A DNA stretch of 64,000 nt from Halobacteriovorax sp. GB3 (GTDB lineage Bacteria; Bdellovibrionota; Bacteriovoracia; Bacteriovoracales; Bacteriovoracaceae), in NCBI RefSeq assembly GCF_028649655.1, contig NZ_JAQSLN010000004.1, positions 1-64,000 on the forward strand. The letters are read 5' to 3'. Position 1 is the first letter of the stretch. Each line of letters opens with the position of its first letter. Below are positions 24,668 to 34,763 of this stretch, piece after piece. The notes under the pieces were generated by a model that was given only the letters and a program-made list of their open reading frames with translations, had not been told where the DNA came from and did not search any database. The translations under genes and the position numbers were made by a program.

Positions 24668-25198
24668 CTACTCACCACCATAGTAGCTACAGCGAGAATG
24701 AAAAGTTGTGAGCCCTTTTTCAACAAGGCTAGCCCCTCTTTTGTAGAAGCTCTTCCAGACAATCTCTTCTAAATTTTCATCGTAATAACCAACGATTCCT
24801 TGTTTGTACTCTTCTTTCCAGATGATTTCTTTTTTCAGAGGATGGTAGACGCCAAAAATTCCTCGCTTTGGTGCTCGTCTCCATTCAATTTTCTTTGTAT
24901 CGGGATTATAAATTCCGAAGGCACCATGCTTATAGTAAAATCGCCACTCGACTTTTCCAGAGTGAGGATTAAAAACACCGGCCACCCCATGTTTATACAT
25001 CTCTTTCCACTCAACGATCTTCTTTTTTGGATTATAAACTCCAGCAACTCCCGAATGATGCGCGACTCTTGTTTCAATGGAATTTGTATTTGGATTGTAA
25101 ACTTCACAAATCCCTCTCTTGTATTCGTCATAAATTTCAACTCCACCAAAAGAGATTAGAGGGTAAGAATAGAGGATAAGAAGGATTATTTCTTTCAT
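24668..25198 (-). CDS. Exported 21-residue-repeat protein
   Basis: The 176-residue protein has a signal peptide (about 1-17, ending SFGG) and then six tandem units of 21 residues with the pattern G-x-x-G-V-(Y/F)-N-P-x-x-x-x-(I/V)-E-W-(K/R)-x-x-(Y)-K-(H/R). Each unit probably forms a beta hairpin, giving a WG-like or propeller-like array. I chose ATG 25198, behind GGAG, over an in-frame codon at 25249. A C-terminal pair Cys/Tyr-rich end (SRCSYYGGE) follows. Function unknown; such arrays usually bind ligands or surfaces. Confidence 0.68.
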   Translation of the reverse strand: MKEIILLILYSYPLISFGGVEIYDEYKRGICEVYNPNTNSIETRVAHHSGVAGVYNPKKKIVEWKEMYKHGVAGVFNPHSGKVEWRFYYKHGAFGIYNPDTKKIEWRRAPKRGIFGVYHPLKKEIIWKEEYKQGIVGYYDENLEEIVWKSFYKRGASLVEKGLTTFHSRCSYYGGE

Positions 25199-25361
25199 AA
25201 CTCCATCATAGAGAGGAAATATTGTGAAAATATGGAAGAATAACAACACCTAAACTACTGGAATTTATAGAAAATAAACGAAATATAAATTTTGTAAAAA
25301 GACTCGAATAATCAAAGAAATCATCGATAAGGTATGAGAACTTCAAAAAAAGATAGAAATT

Positions 25362-28097
25362 ATGAAAAACTTATCCCACAGATTAGTAAGCCATATTTTA
25401 ATGATTCTCATTGCTTCGATGACAATCTTAGCGACCGTTAATCTCTATAACAACAAGAAGATTCTTACTCAAAAGCAAATCAAAGAAAATGAATCTCAAG
25501 CGAGTATCATTTCAAACAATGTGAATAGCCGAATTTCAGAACTAAGAAACGATGCTCTTTTTCTTTCTGCAACACCTCCTATTCAAGGAATTCTTCGTGC
25601 CAAGAAAAACAAAGGTTTTGATGAGAAAGGAAAATCTTCTGAAGGCCAGTGGAAAGATCGACTGGAAACAATTTTCAAAGAAATGCTCATTGCCAAATCT
25701 CACTACCTCCAAATTCGCTACATTAGTCACAGCGACAATGGTAAAGAGATGCTTAGAGTCGAAAGAATTGGTTCTCGCATTGAAAGAACAAAAGAGGTAA
25801 ATCTTCAAGAGAAGAAAAATGAAGATTATTATCAAGAAGTTTTTAAACTCACAGAGAATCAAGTTTATCTGTCACCTTTTTCTCTCAATAGAGAATATGG
25901 AAAAGTTCAAATTCCTTATACTCTCGTTTTACGAGCAGCCGTTCCCATCTACGAAAAATTCGATACTCCCTTTGGCTTTATCATCATTAACATGGACTAC
26001 ACAGGAATTTTTAGAGACATCTCTGAAGTCGTTGCTGAAAATACTGAGTACTTTGTTACTGATTCAAATAACAATATCCTCCTGCACTCAAATCGCTACT
26101 TTAATGCCATTGATGCAAACGGGAAATTTACAAAAGCAGATATCGTACATAAAAGTCTACCAAAATTCTTTAAGAGTGAAACCGTTAGTGAAATGACAAA
26201 AACAGTCTCTCTAACTGATAAAGAGCGTCTCATTATCGCCTCGAAGATTCACTATAATGAACTCAATCCCAATGACTACCTTGGAGTTGCTCTTATTTCT
26301 GATATTGATGTAATCACTGGAGCAGTTCGTTCAGGACTACTAAATGAAGCCTTAATTCTCTTTTTAATTGTTTTAGCTGCAACCTTACTTTCTTTTATTT
26401 ATATCAATAAACAACTAGTACCTCTTCGCTACTTAAAGACCATTACATCGCGTTTTGATCAAGATAAAGACTTTTCAATTAGTGAAGAAGACCTTTTAAA
26501 AATAGAGGGCCAAGACGAAGTTGCAGAACTTTCTAGAACTCTTCTTCATATGTCAAAAGAGATTGGACAACAAAATATTCTTCTAAACTCACAAAAACTT
26601 GCGCTCGATTCAAAGGCGAGTGTTTCTGAAACAGATACAAGAGGAATCATTACTTATGTCAATGATAAATTCTGTAAACTGACTGGATATGAGAGAGAAG
26701 AACTAATTGGTAGAACTCATAAAATTATCAATTCCAATTATCATGATGAAGCTTACTTTAAACAAATGTGGGAGACAATCCTTGCTGGAGATCCTTGGGA
26801 AGGGGTCATTCGTAACAAAGCAAAAGATGGATCTTTCTACTGGGTCGACTCAATTATTCTTCCAATTAAAGACGACAAAGGTGAAATCTTAAAATTCATT
26901 AGTATACGCATGGATATCACTGAGCTTGTTGATCAAAGACAAAAAATGGCCGAGGCGACAGAGACAAAGTCACGATTTTTAGCAACAATGAGTCACGAAA
27001 TTAGAACACCACTAAACGGTGTACTCGGAATGCTGACTCTCCTTGAAGAAGAAAATTTATCTGAAGAAGGAAAGAAGAATCTCGCGACAATGAAAAGTAG
27101 TGGGCTATCTTTATTGCAAATCATCAACGACATACTCGACTTTTCTAAAATGGAAGCGCACAAACTACATCTTGAAAGTATTGGAATCGATCTCTACGAT
27201 GTGGTTCAAGAACCTATATCTCTTCTTTATTCCAAAGCAAAAGAAAATAATACGAAAATTGATCTGATTTTTGATGACAATTGCCCGCAACGTATTGTGA
27301 CAGACCCAATTCGTTTAAAACAAATTCTTTTAAACCTTTTAAGTAATGCTATCAAATTTACAAAAAATGGAACGATAGAAATTCATGTTAAGGCGATTAA
27401 AACAATTGATCAGAAATTCACATTTCAATTTGCAGTCAAAGACAGTGGAATTGGAATCGATGCAGATAGTATCAATCATCTTTTTTCCCCTTTTACTCAG
27501 GCCGATACATCAACAACGAGAAGATTCGGTGGTACAGGGCTAGGCCTTACAATTTGTAAGGGAATCGTTGAAATGCTCAATGGAAATATCTGGGCTGAAA
27601 GTAAAGAGGGAGAAGGCTCTACTTTCTTCTTTACCCTGGAGGCCATTGAAGATTCTAGTACCACAACAGAAGAAGAGGAAGAATCTGCAATTGAAAAAGA
27701 AAAACCGCAGGAAGTTTTTGAGAAAAAGGAATACAAAATTCTCATTGCTGATGACAATAAAGTAAATCAAATTGTTGCTCGTAAATTTCTACAAAAGCTA
27801 GGCTATCAACCAGACGTTGTCGATAATGGTCAAGAAGCCTATGAAGCTCAAGTTGATAAATCATACGATATTATTTTTATGGATGGTCACATGCCTATTC
27901 TTGATGGTTATGAAGCAACTGTTGAAATTAGAAAAGAAGAATCTTCTATCAAACAACCTTGGATTATTGCTCTTACGGCCAGTACCCAAGAAGAAGATAA
28001 AAAACGTTGTATTGACTCAGGTATGAATGACTTTATCCCAAAGCCACTGACAATCGATACTCTTAAAGAGGCGCTTAAGCGTGTTGAAAAACTCTAG
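25362..28097 (+). CDS. Hybrid sensor histidine kinase
   Basis: The 911-residue membrane protein contains, in order: a membrane helix (about 9-28), a periplasmic Cache-like sensor (30-320), a second helix (about 327-347), a HAMP-like linker and a PAS domain (about 415-525). Next are a HisKA domain with phosphoacceptor His545 in ATMSHEIRTPLNG, an HATPase domain with FSPFTQADTSTTRRFGGTGLGL, and a receiver domain with Asp841 in IIFMDGHMP. It autophosphorylates on signal and passes phosphate inward. No cognate output protein is adjacent. The 3' end overlaps the Lrp-type gene by 4 bases. Confidence 0.9.
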   Translation: MKNLSHRLVSHILMILIASMTILATVNLYNNKKILTQKQIKENESQASIISNNVNSRISELRNDALFLSATPPIQGILRAKKNKGFDEKGKSSEGQWKDRLETIFKEMLIAKSHYLQIRYISHSDNGKEMLRVERIGSRIERTKEVNLQEKKNEDYYQEVFKLTENQVYLSPFSLNREYGKVQIPYTLVLRAAVPIYEKFDTPFGFIIINMDYTGIFRDISEVVAENTEYFVTDSNNNILLHSNRYFNAIDANGKFTKADIVHKSLPKFFKSETVSEMTKTVSLTDKERLIIASKIHYNELNPNDYLGVALISDIDVITGAVRSGLLNEALILFLIVLAATLLSFIYINKQLVPLRYLKTITSRFDQDKDFSISEEDLLKIEGQDEVAELSRTLLHMSKEIGQQNILLNSQKLALDSKASVSETDTRGIITYVNDKFCKLTGYEREELIGRTHKIINSNYHDEAYFKQMWETILAGDPWEGVIRNKAKDGSFYWVDSIILPIKDDKGEILKFISIRMDITELVDQRQKMAEATETKSRFLATMSHEIRTPLNGVLGMLTLLEEENLSEEGKKNLATMKSSGLSLLQIINDILDFSKMEAHKLHLESIGIDLYDVVQEPISLLYSKAKENNTKIDLIFDDNCPQRIVTDPIRLKQILLNLLSNAIKFTKNGTIEIHVKAIKTIDQKFTFQFAVKDSGIGIDADSINHLFSPFTQADTSTTRRFGGTGLGLTICKGIVEMLNGNIWAESKEGEGSTFFFTLEAIEDSSTTTEEEEESAIEKEKPQEVFEKKEYKILIADDNKVNQIVARKFLQKLGYQPDVVDNGQEAYEAQVDKSYDIIFMDGHMPILDGYEATVEIRKEESSIKQPWIIALTASTQEEDKKRCIDSGMNDFIPKPLTIDTLKEALKRVEKL

Positions 28098-28561
28098 GGC
28101 CTAAGTTGTAGTTCTCGATCAATGGGCGTATCAAGGCATATAAAAGATTCTGTCGATTCGACTTCAGAGATCACTTGTAGTTTTGAAACGAGAAATTTGT
28201 GAAAGTGATCAATATTCATAACGACGATCTTTGTAAAGAGAGCGTAGTTTCCCGTCGTATAGTGTACTTCTACAACCTCAGGTAATTTCTCTAATTTTTT
28301 AATGACCTTGGAAACATCTTTTGCAGATTGAAGATGAATCCCCAAAAGAACAGTTACTTTATGCCCTAATTTCTTATAATCAATAAGCGCCTTAGAACCT
28401 TTCAGTATCCCCATCTCTTTTAATTTCTCTACACGTTGATGAATTGTTCCACCAGATACTGAGCACTTGCGAGCAATCTCCAAAAAAGGCCTACGAGCAT
28501 CCTCTTGGAGGATCGTCAAAATACGGTAATCAAGAGTATCAATTTCATATTTCTGAGCCAT
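28094..28561 (-). CDS. Lrp/AsnC-family regulator
   Basis: The 155-residue protein has an N-terminal winged helix (LDYRILTILQEDARRPFLEIA, then SGGTIHQRVEKLKEMGIL) and a C-terminal RAM-type effector domain (about 65-150). Both are typical of Lrp/AsnC regulators that sense amino acids. I chose ATG 28561, behind AGGAGG; a start at 28591 lacks this. It is divergent from asparagine synthetase with a 138-bp gap, so control of asnB by asparagine or another amino acid is plausible. Confidence 0.88.
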   Translation of the reverse strand: MAQKYEIDTLDYRILTILQEDARRPFLEIARKCSVSGGTIHQRVEKLKEMGILKGSKALIDYKKLGHKVTVLLGIHLQSAKDVSKVIKKLEKLPEVVEVHYTTGNYALFTKIVVMNIDHFHKFLVSKLQVISEVESTESFICLDTPIDRELQLRP

Positions 28562-28699
28562 TTTCAGCCTCCTATTTTGATAATATACCATAAAAAGAGC
28601 CTCCTTTTTAAATAAATCACAAGCAAAACCCCTTACCTATTGAAAGTTACTCAGAAAAAGCCGTAAATTAATAACAATTCGCCAATCCAAGGAGGATTT

Positions 28700-30289
28700 A
28701 TGTGTGGATTTCTAACAGGAATTGTTGATCAAAAAGAAGAGAGAGAACTGAGAGCATCTCTCGAGAAAATCTTTTATCGCGGACCAGATGATACAAAGGC
28801 AATCTTTGATGGAGGAGCTTTCATTGGCTTTCAAAGACTTGCGATCATGGACCCGACTTCTAAAGGGGATCAGCCTTTTCAATCAGAACACTTTACTCTT
28901 GTTTGTAATGGCGAAATATATAACCATCAAGTAATTCGCAGTGACTTTGAAGATACCTATTCCTTTCTATCGAAAAGTGACTGTGAAGTAATCCTTCCTC
29001 TTATTGAAACTCTTGGAATAGAAAAAACGGCTAAAGTTCTCGATGGAGAATTTGCCTTTGTCATTTATGATCGAAAAAAAGAAATTTTTCTAGCGGCAAG
29101 GGACCATATGGGAATAAGACCGATGTTCTATGGAAAGCACAAGGACTCAGATCAACTTCTCTTTGCCAGTGAAGTTAAGGCCCTTCTTTCCCACTGTAAA
29201 GAAATATCCCCTTTCCCTCCTGGACATTACTACGATGGTCAAGAGTTTCATCGCTTCATCGACTTAACGACAGTTTCTAAATCTGATTATATTGAAGATG
29301 AGCAAAAGGCCCTTCAGGGTATTAAAGAAAAGCTATCTCAAGGTGTATTAAAGAGACTAGAAGCAGATGCACCTATTGGTTTCTTATTAAGTGGTGGACT
29401 CGATTCAAGCTTAGTATGTGCTATTGCGGCTAAAGAAAGTAAAAAACCAATTAAAACATTTGCCGTTGGAATCGAAGAAGGTCCTATCGATACTAAGTAT
29501 GCGAAGATTGTCGCAGATTATCTTGGAGCTGATCACACAGAAGTTCTCTTTAAAAAAGAAGATATCTTCAGAACATTAGATGATCTCATCTATCGCCTTG
29601 AAACATATGACATTACAACGATTAGAGCTTCAATGGGAATGAACCTTGTTTGTGAATTCATAAAAAAAGAAACGGATATCAAAGTTCTTTTTACTGGCGA
29701 AGTTTCTGATGAACTCTTTGGTTATAAGTATACTGACTTTGCTCCAAGTCCAGAGGAATTTCAAAAAGAGGCAAAGAAAAGAATAGATGAACTTTATATC
29801 TACGATGTTCTTAGAGCTGACCGTTGTATCAGCTCAAACTCTCTTGAAGCAAGAGTCCCTTTTAGCGACAAAGACTTTGTCGACTTTGTTATGAAAATCG
29901 ATCCAAAACTTAAAATGAATTCCACAGGAGTTGGAAAGCATCTTCTAAGAAAGGCCTTTGAACAAGGAGATTATCTTCCTCACGATATTCTCTATCGTGA
30001 AAAAGCGGCCTTTTCAGACGCTCAAGGACACGCTGTCGTTGATTATCTCAAGGCGCATGCAGAAGCTCTCTATTCTGAGCAGGATCTTTTAAAAGCAAAA
30101 GAAAAGTATCCACATGCTTGCCCAAAAACAAAGGAAGCACTGATGTACCGTGAAATATTTGAAAGACATTTCGAGGGTAAAAGTGATCTTATCAAAGATT
30201 TTTGGCTTCCAAATAAAGAATGGGAAAACTGTGATGTGGAGGACCCTAGTGCTAGAGTCCTTCCAAACTACGGTAAATCTGGAGAATAA
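28700..30289 (+). CDS. asnB: Glutamine-hydrolysing asparagine synthetase
   Basis: The 529-residue enzyme makes asparagine from aspartate, ATP and glutamine. The N-terminal glutaminase domain begins MCGF with nucleophile Cys2 and has YRGPDD and NGEIYNH. The synthetase domain has the ATP loop FLLSGGLDSSL (about 230) and later GEVSDELFGYKY. Length fits bacterial AsnB of the E. coli type. GGAGG lies just before ATG. The divergent Lrp/AsnC regulator may control it. The stop codon directly abuts that of the convergent gene. Confidence 0.92.
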   Translation: MCGFLTGIVDQKEERELRASLEKIFYRGPDDTKAIFDGGAFIGFQRLAIMDPTSKGDQPFQSEHFTLVCNGEIYNHQVIRSDFEDTYSFLSKSDCEVILPLIETLGIEKTAKVLDGEFAFVIYDRKKEIFLAARDHMGIRPMFYGKHKDSDQLLFASEVKALLSHCKEISPFPPGHYYDGQEFHRFIDLTTVSKSDYIEDEQKALQGIKEKLSQGVLKRLEADAPIGFLLSGGLDSSLVCAIAAKESKKPIKTFAVGIEEGPIDTKYAKIVADYLGADHTEVLFKKEDIFRTLDDLIYRLETYDITTIRASMGMNLVCEFIKKETDIKVLFTGEVSDELFGYKYTDFAPSPEEFQKEAKKRIDELYIYDVLRADRCISSNSLEARVPFSDKDFVDFVMKIDPKLKMNSTGVGKHLLRKAFEQGDYLPHDILYREKAAFSDAQGHAVVDYLKAHAEALYSEQDLLKAKEKYPHACPKTKEALMYREIFERHFEGKSDLIKDFWLPNKEWENCDVEDPSARVLPNYGKSGE

Positions 30290-31870
30290 TTATTTTTTAA
30301 GAAGCTTTTCTAATTTCTTTAGGAAAGCTTCTTTATCATTTCCGCTTAACTTAAACGTTTTGTTTGTAGAATCATTATCAATAACAACTTCTAAACTCTC
30401 TCGACCTATTTGACCTTCTTTTCTTTTGTATGTTTCAAAAAAGGTTAATGAACAATGATCGCTTGTCACATTACTTGTAAGAGTTAATTTACCATCGGTC
30501 TTTTTTCTCGAAGCTATCCTTTTATTGCGTAGAATTGAATTGTGAAGATTTGTCATGACATCATCCATATTACAAAGAAGAGGAATATCAATACTTCCAT
30601 TCATTGTGACACAAGGGCTCGTTGCGTTTTTCTTATCTATTGCAATGTTTGGAATTTCAGATTCATAAATAAGTCCAGCATCTATGATTTCTTTCAATTG
30701 ATCTCTCGCTGTCAATCCATTATTACAAACGACATCAAAATCAACTTTATTCTTTTGCATTCTTTTCAAATTACTACGTAAATTTTTAATTTGAGTTACG
30801 TTCCATTTATTTTGAATTTCTTTATAAACCTCTTCTTGATCTGCATTGCCTTGTAAGCTGCTCTCATATTCAGCTGGCATACTAAAACCACTTTCAAGAA
30901 TCATTTGATTTTGAATGGCCTTCCCTTTCTCGGTGAGATTGAAAGCATTTAGAATTGGTTGGCAAATAAAAGAATCTCTAAAATATCCTTTTGCGTTCAT
31001 ATCTATTTTGGACGCCAGATAGTCTAAAATCTCTTCTTTATCTCTTGAGTCACCTATAAACATCTGTTGATTATCATAGAAATTCAATAATTCATCATTT
31101 GTCGTCATACTATTAATATAAGCTTTTTGTAGTTTAAATAGTGAATCTGTGTCGCTTCCAAAAGACATACTCATATTATTATATAATTTGTCGGACATAT
31201 GTTTAGGTAGCTTGTCATAGATTTTTAGTAATTCATCAACATCAGGATTCTCTTTATTATAAAGTTCATTAAATTTTTCTAAATGTTCCATGCTACTTGG
31301 GTATGGTATATTTAAATTACTTAATGTGTTTTTTAATTTTTGTAAGTTCTCAGTCGGATAACTTTGCATTTGACCACTTTCCATATTGAACACATTCATA
31401 CGATTCATAAACTTAGTGGCGATTGATTCAATAATTCGGTCTTGAAAAAGAGAGTTACTATTTGAAAGATCATACTCTTGGATATACTTATCTAAAACTG
31501 CCGATAGTTCTTTTTCACTGCCTTCACTATAAAGTCTAGCTTCCAGCTCGCTACCAATTATTCCAGCATATGATTCGACATTATTAGCCGTTATTTCATA
31601 TTTTCCGTCTAAATTTTTGAAAGCAAAAGGTAATGTTGATGGGTCAGTATTTGTGCCAGGATAACCAGACATTGAGCCAATGCCTCCAACGTTGGCGACT
31701 CCAAATCCTCCGCCGTAGATTCCACCGGAGCTTGTGCCATATGCTCCCATAGACCAACCGCCAGAACCAGCGGCATCAGCATATTTTTTACCTAAAGAAC
31801 CTAGGCCGGATTCCTCTGAAAGAGTTGGTTGAATTGATAGTAAGAGAGTTATTAAGATTAGTTTTTTCAT
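30290..31870 (-). CDS. Exported protein with Gly-rich N-terminus
   Basis: The 526-residue protein has a signal peptide (about 1-18, TLSEE), then a Gly/Ser/Tyr-rich stretch (20-75, e.g. GGIYGGGFGVANVGG) that is probably disordered. A long helical region (80-400) and a Cys-containing end (CNNG, CVTMNG, CNMDD, CSLTFF) follow. No family was recognised. It is convergent with asnB and lies downstream of alaS, separated by a terminator. Likely lineage-specific. Confidence 0.6.
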   Translation of the reverse strand: MKKLILITLLLSIQPTLSEESGLGSLGKKYADAAGSGGWSMGAYGTSSGGIYGGGFGVANVGGIGSMSGYPGTNTDPSTLPFAFKNLDGKYEITANNVESYAGIIGSELEARLYSEGSEKELSAVLDKYIQEYDLSNSNSLFQDRIIESIATKFMNRMNVFNMESGQMQSYPTENLQKLKNTLSNLNIPYPSSMEHLEKFNELYNKENPDVDELLKIYDKLPKHMSDKLYNNMSMSFGSDTDSLFKLQKAYINSMTTNDELLNFYDNQQMFIGDSRDKEEILDYLASKIDMNAKGYFRDSFICQPILNAFNLTEKGKAIQNQMILESGFSMPAEYESSLQGNADQEEVYKEIQNKWNVTQIKNLRSNLKRMQKNKVDFDVVCNNGLTARDQLKEIIDAGLIYESEIPNIAIDKKNATSPCVTMNGSIDIPLLCNMDDVMTNLHNSILRNKRIASRKKTDGKLTLTSNVTSDHCSLTFFETYKRKEGQIGRESLEVVIDNDSTNKTFKLSGNDKEAFLKKLEKLLKK

Positions 31871-31902
31871 GTAAATCTTATCGATTTATTCAAATTAATC
31901 TT

Positions 31903-31932
31903 AAAAAAAAGGCCTCTTTAATAAAGAGGCCT
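31903..31932 (-). terminator. Terminator of alaS
   Basis: On the minus strand AGGCCTCTTT, a short loop and AAAGAGGCCT form a 10-bp stem followed by eight T. It starts seven bases after the alaS stop codon. Confidence 0.85.
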
Positions 31933-31938
31933 AGCTAC

Positions 31939-34566
31939 TTAGGAAAGTTTTTCTTTAATTTTTGTTTCAATATGTTCAAATAATTGATCAACCATCTCAA
32001 CTTTTGGTGATCCTCCTTGAGCAAAAGACGGCTTTCCACCGCCACGCCCTTCGAGTGGAGCAAGGATTTCTTTTAAAAGATCTCCTGCTTTAACTTTAGA
32101 GATTAAGTCTTTATGAACCCATACAAATGTCTTTAATGATTTTTCATCTTGTCCAACAAGACAAACAATTTTCTTCTCACCTTTATCAACAAGTTGATCT
32201 CCAATCTCTTTGATCACTTTTGCATCATCAGTCATAAGAGCACTGTAAAAAGTTGATCCATGAGCAGGAAAGCTAACTTCTTTTTTAAAGCTAACACTAG
32301 AAGCACTAGCGGCCTTTGCTTCTTTTTTCTTTTTGGCCTGTGCTTTTTTCATATCCTTAAGCTTCGTTACAATCTCATCAGGCTTAACTTTAAGCTCATC
32401 AGAAGCTGCACGAAGTTGTCTATTTCTCTCTTGCATAAGCTTAATTGCATTTTCACCTGTTACAGCTTCAATACGACGAATTCCTTTTGCAACAGAAGAC
32501 TCACTTGCAATGAGAAAAAGTCCAATATCTCCAGTAGCTTTTACGTGAGTTCCCCCACAAAGTTCTACTGATTCCTCTCCAAAAGAAACGACACGAACAT
32601 CCGATTCATATTTTTCACCGAAAAGGGCCATTGCCCCAGACTCTATCGCTTCATCATAAGGACATAGTTTAACCTGCCCCATCTTATTTTCCATGATCCA
32701 CTTGTTAACAAGTGTTTCAACTTTTTCTAATTCTTCTTTCGTCACAGCTTGAGGATGTTGAAAATCAAAACGTAAACGATCTTGTCTAACAAGTGATCCC
32801 TTTTGAACAGCGTGTTTTCCGAGAATTTCGTGAAGAGCTGAATGCATTAAGTGTGTTGCCGAGTGGTTTCTAATTGTAGACATTCTTGTGTTTTCGTTAA
32901 CAACGAGAGTAACCTTGTCACTCGATTTAATTTCACCTTCAACGATTTTAGCAATGTGAACGTGCTTATCTTTAACCTTTACAGTATCAACGATCTCGGC
33001 CTTACCAGCTTGGGCAGTTACGTAACCTTTATCACCTACTTGTCCACCACTTTCGCCGTAAAAAGGAGTCTCTTTTGTCGTGAATGAAAATTCATCACCA
33101 GATGAAACAAATTCAACAACATCAGTTCCCTTAATAATTTTTGTAACAACAGACTCGAATTCAAGATGGTCGTAACCTTTGAACTCCGTAGCATCCCCTT
33201 CTTGAAAAATCTCTTCAAGCTTCTCTTGATCATTTGATAGACCACCCTTTCTAGAGATAACACGAGATGCTTTTCTGTGTTCTTCCCAACACTTTTCATA
33301 CTCATTCATATCAAGTTCAACTTGCGCATCTGAAAGATGAGACTGAATAACTTCAAGAGGAAGACCATGGGTAGAAACGAGATCAAAAGCTTCTTTACCA
33401 GAAAACTTCTTAACTCCCTTGGCGAGAATTTCGTCAATCATCGAAAGACCTTTTTCAACGATCGGTGTGAACTCTTCAACTTCTGTATTAATATTAAAAA
33501 GAATCGTTTCTTTAGCATTCTTTACTTGTGGGTAGTGATCACCAAGAATCTCAAGCGTTTTCTCTACCATTGAAGTGAAGTCGATCTTCTTAACTTTTTT
33601 AGCAATAAGAGCCGCAATAGACTTTCTAATAAGTCTTCTCGGAATATATCCTTGCCCCTCGTTACTTGGCATAACACCTTCACCTAGAATGAACGCTGCC
33701 GCTCTTACGTGATCAGCGAGCATTCTTACCTTTCTCATATCCGCTTCATTTTTAGCTCCACCAATGAGTGAATCAGCAAGATCAATAAGTGGCTTCAAAA
33801 GATCAGTTTCATAAACAGAGTCATGCCCATTCATAACCATAGCAAGTCTTTCAAGACCTGAACCAGTATCAACAGACTTAAGAGGAAGAGGAATGAACGT
33901 TCCATCTTTTTTCTTATTAAGCTCCATAAAAACACCAGCGTTCCAAATTTCAATGTAACGACTTACATCATCAAAGTGTCCGCCTGGTTTATATTCAGGC
34001 CCATACTGCGCACCTGTATCAAAGAAAACTTCCGTACATGGTCCACAAGGTCCAGTCTCTCCAGCAGGTCCCCAAAAGTTATCGTCTCCAAGAACAACAA
34101 TATGATCTTCAGGTACACCACATTTTTTCCATGCTTCAATTGATTCTGTATCGGGCTTAATCCCAAGAGCTTCATTTCCACCATAAACTGTGAAATATAA
34201 TTTTTCTGGAGGAAATCCTAAACCTTCAACAAGAAGATCATAAGCAAGCTTACAAGCTTTCTCTTTGTAGTAATCACCAATAGACCACGAGCCCATCATT
34301 TCAAAAATTGTTAAGTGATGTCTATCTCCCACATCGTCGATATCTTTCGTTCTAATACAAGGTTGAAAGTTACAAAGACGAGGAAGTGGTGGTTGTTCTT
34401 TTCCAAGAAAATAATTTTTAAGAGGGGCCATCCCCGAGTTAATAAAAAGAAGGGTTGGATCATTTTGAGGTACAACTGAAGATGCCTTAATCTTCAAGTG
34501 ATCATTATTTTCAAAGTACTCTAAAAACTTCTCACGAATTTCTAGTGAGCTCATTTTCTTCATCAT
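31939..34566 (-). CDS. alaS: Alanyl-tRNA synthetase
   Basis: The 875-residue enzyme charges tRNA-Ala. It has the class II catalytic core (RLCNFQPCIRTKDIDDVGDRHHLT, then GxETGPCGPCTEVF), an editing domain with HSATHLMHSALHE and the zinc ligands in CGGTHV, and a C-terminal oligomerisation domain ending with the GGGKPSFAQGG motif. Length is normal for AlaS. Three clustered Met codons at the start (34566, 34563, 34554) make the exact start uncertain; AAAGG lies upstream. Single gene with its own terminator. Confidence 0.95.
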   Translation of the reverse strand: MMKKMSSLEIREKFLEYFENNDHLKIKASSVVPQNDPTLLFINSGMAPLKNYFLGKEQPPLPRLCNFQPCIRTKDIDDVGDRHHLTIFEMMGSWSIGDYYKEKACKLAYDLLVEGLGFPPEKLYFTVYGGNEALGIKPDTESIEAWKKCGVPEDHIVVLGDDNFWGPAGETGPCGPCTEVFFDTGAQYGPEYKPGGHFDDVSRYIEIWNAGVFMELNKKKDGTFIPLPLKSVDTGSGLERLAMVMNGHDSVYETDLLKPLIDLADSLIGGAKNEADMRKVRMLADHVRAAAFILGEGVMPSNEGQGYIPRRLIRKSIAALIAKKVKKIDFTSMVEKTLEILGDHYPQVKNAKETILFNINTEVEEFTPIVEKGLSMIDEILAKGVKKFSGKEAFDLVSTHGLPLEVIQSHLSDAQVELDMNEYEKCWEEHRKASRVISRKGGLSNDQEKLEEIFQEGDATEFKGYDHLEFESVVTKIIKGTDVVEFVSSGDEFSFTTKETPFYGESGGQVGDKGYVTAQAGKAEIVDTVKVKDKHVHIAKIVEGEIKSSDKVTLVVNENTRMSTIRNHSATHLMHSALHEILGKHAVQKGSLVRQDRLRFDFQHPQAVTKEELEKVETLVNKWIMENKMGQVKLCPYDEAIESGAMALFGEKYESDVRVVSFGEESVELCGGTHVKATGDIGLFLIASESSVAKGIRRIEAVTGENAIKLMQERNRQLRAASDELKVKPDEIVTKLKDMKKAQAKKKKEAKAASASSVSFKKEVSFPAHGSTFYSALMTDDAKVIKEIGDQLVDKGEKKIVCLVGQDEKSLKTFVWVHKDLISKVKAGDLLKEILAPLEGRGGGKPSFAQGGSPKVEMVDQLFEHIETKIKEKLS

Positions 34567-34763
34567 GTGAACAACCTTTATGCACAGAGTTAATTAAGTA
34601 ATAAAAATTCCTCATCTTTATACCAAAAGAAACACAACGCATCTAGAGATAGCTCATCAATCTGGTGAAAATTCGCCAAAAGATGATGGCAATCAGGGTA
34701 ATTCTATGTAGAATCTGGCATATTACTTTAAAATTTATACACTACGCGTTACCGGAGATCGCT

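Noticed and set aside
32260..33573. Several plus-strand frames inside alaS
   Set aside because: Antisense shadows of a long, well-supported gene.
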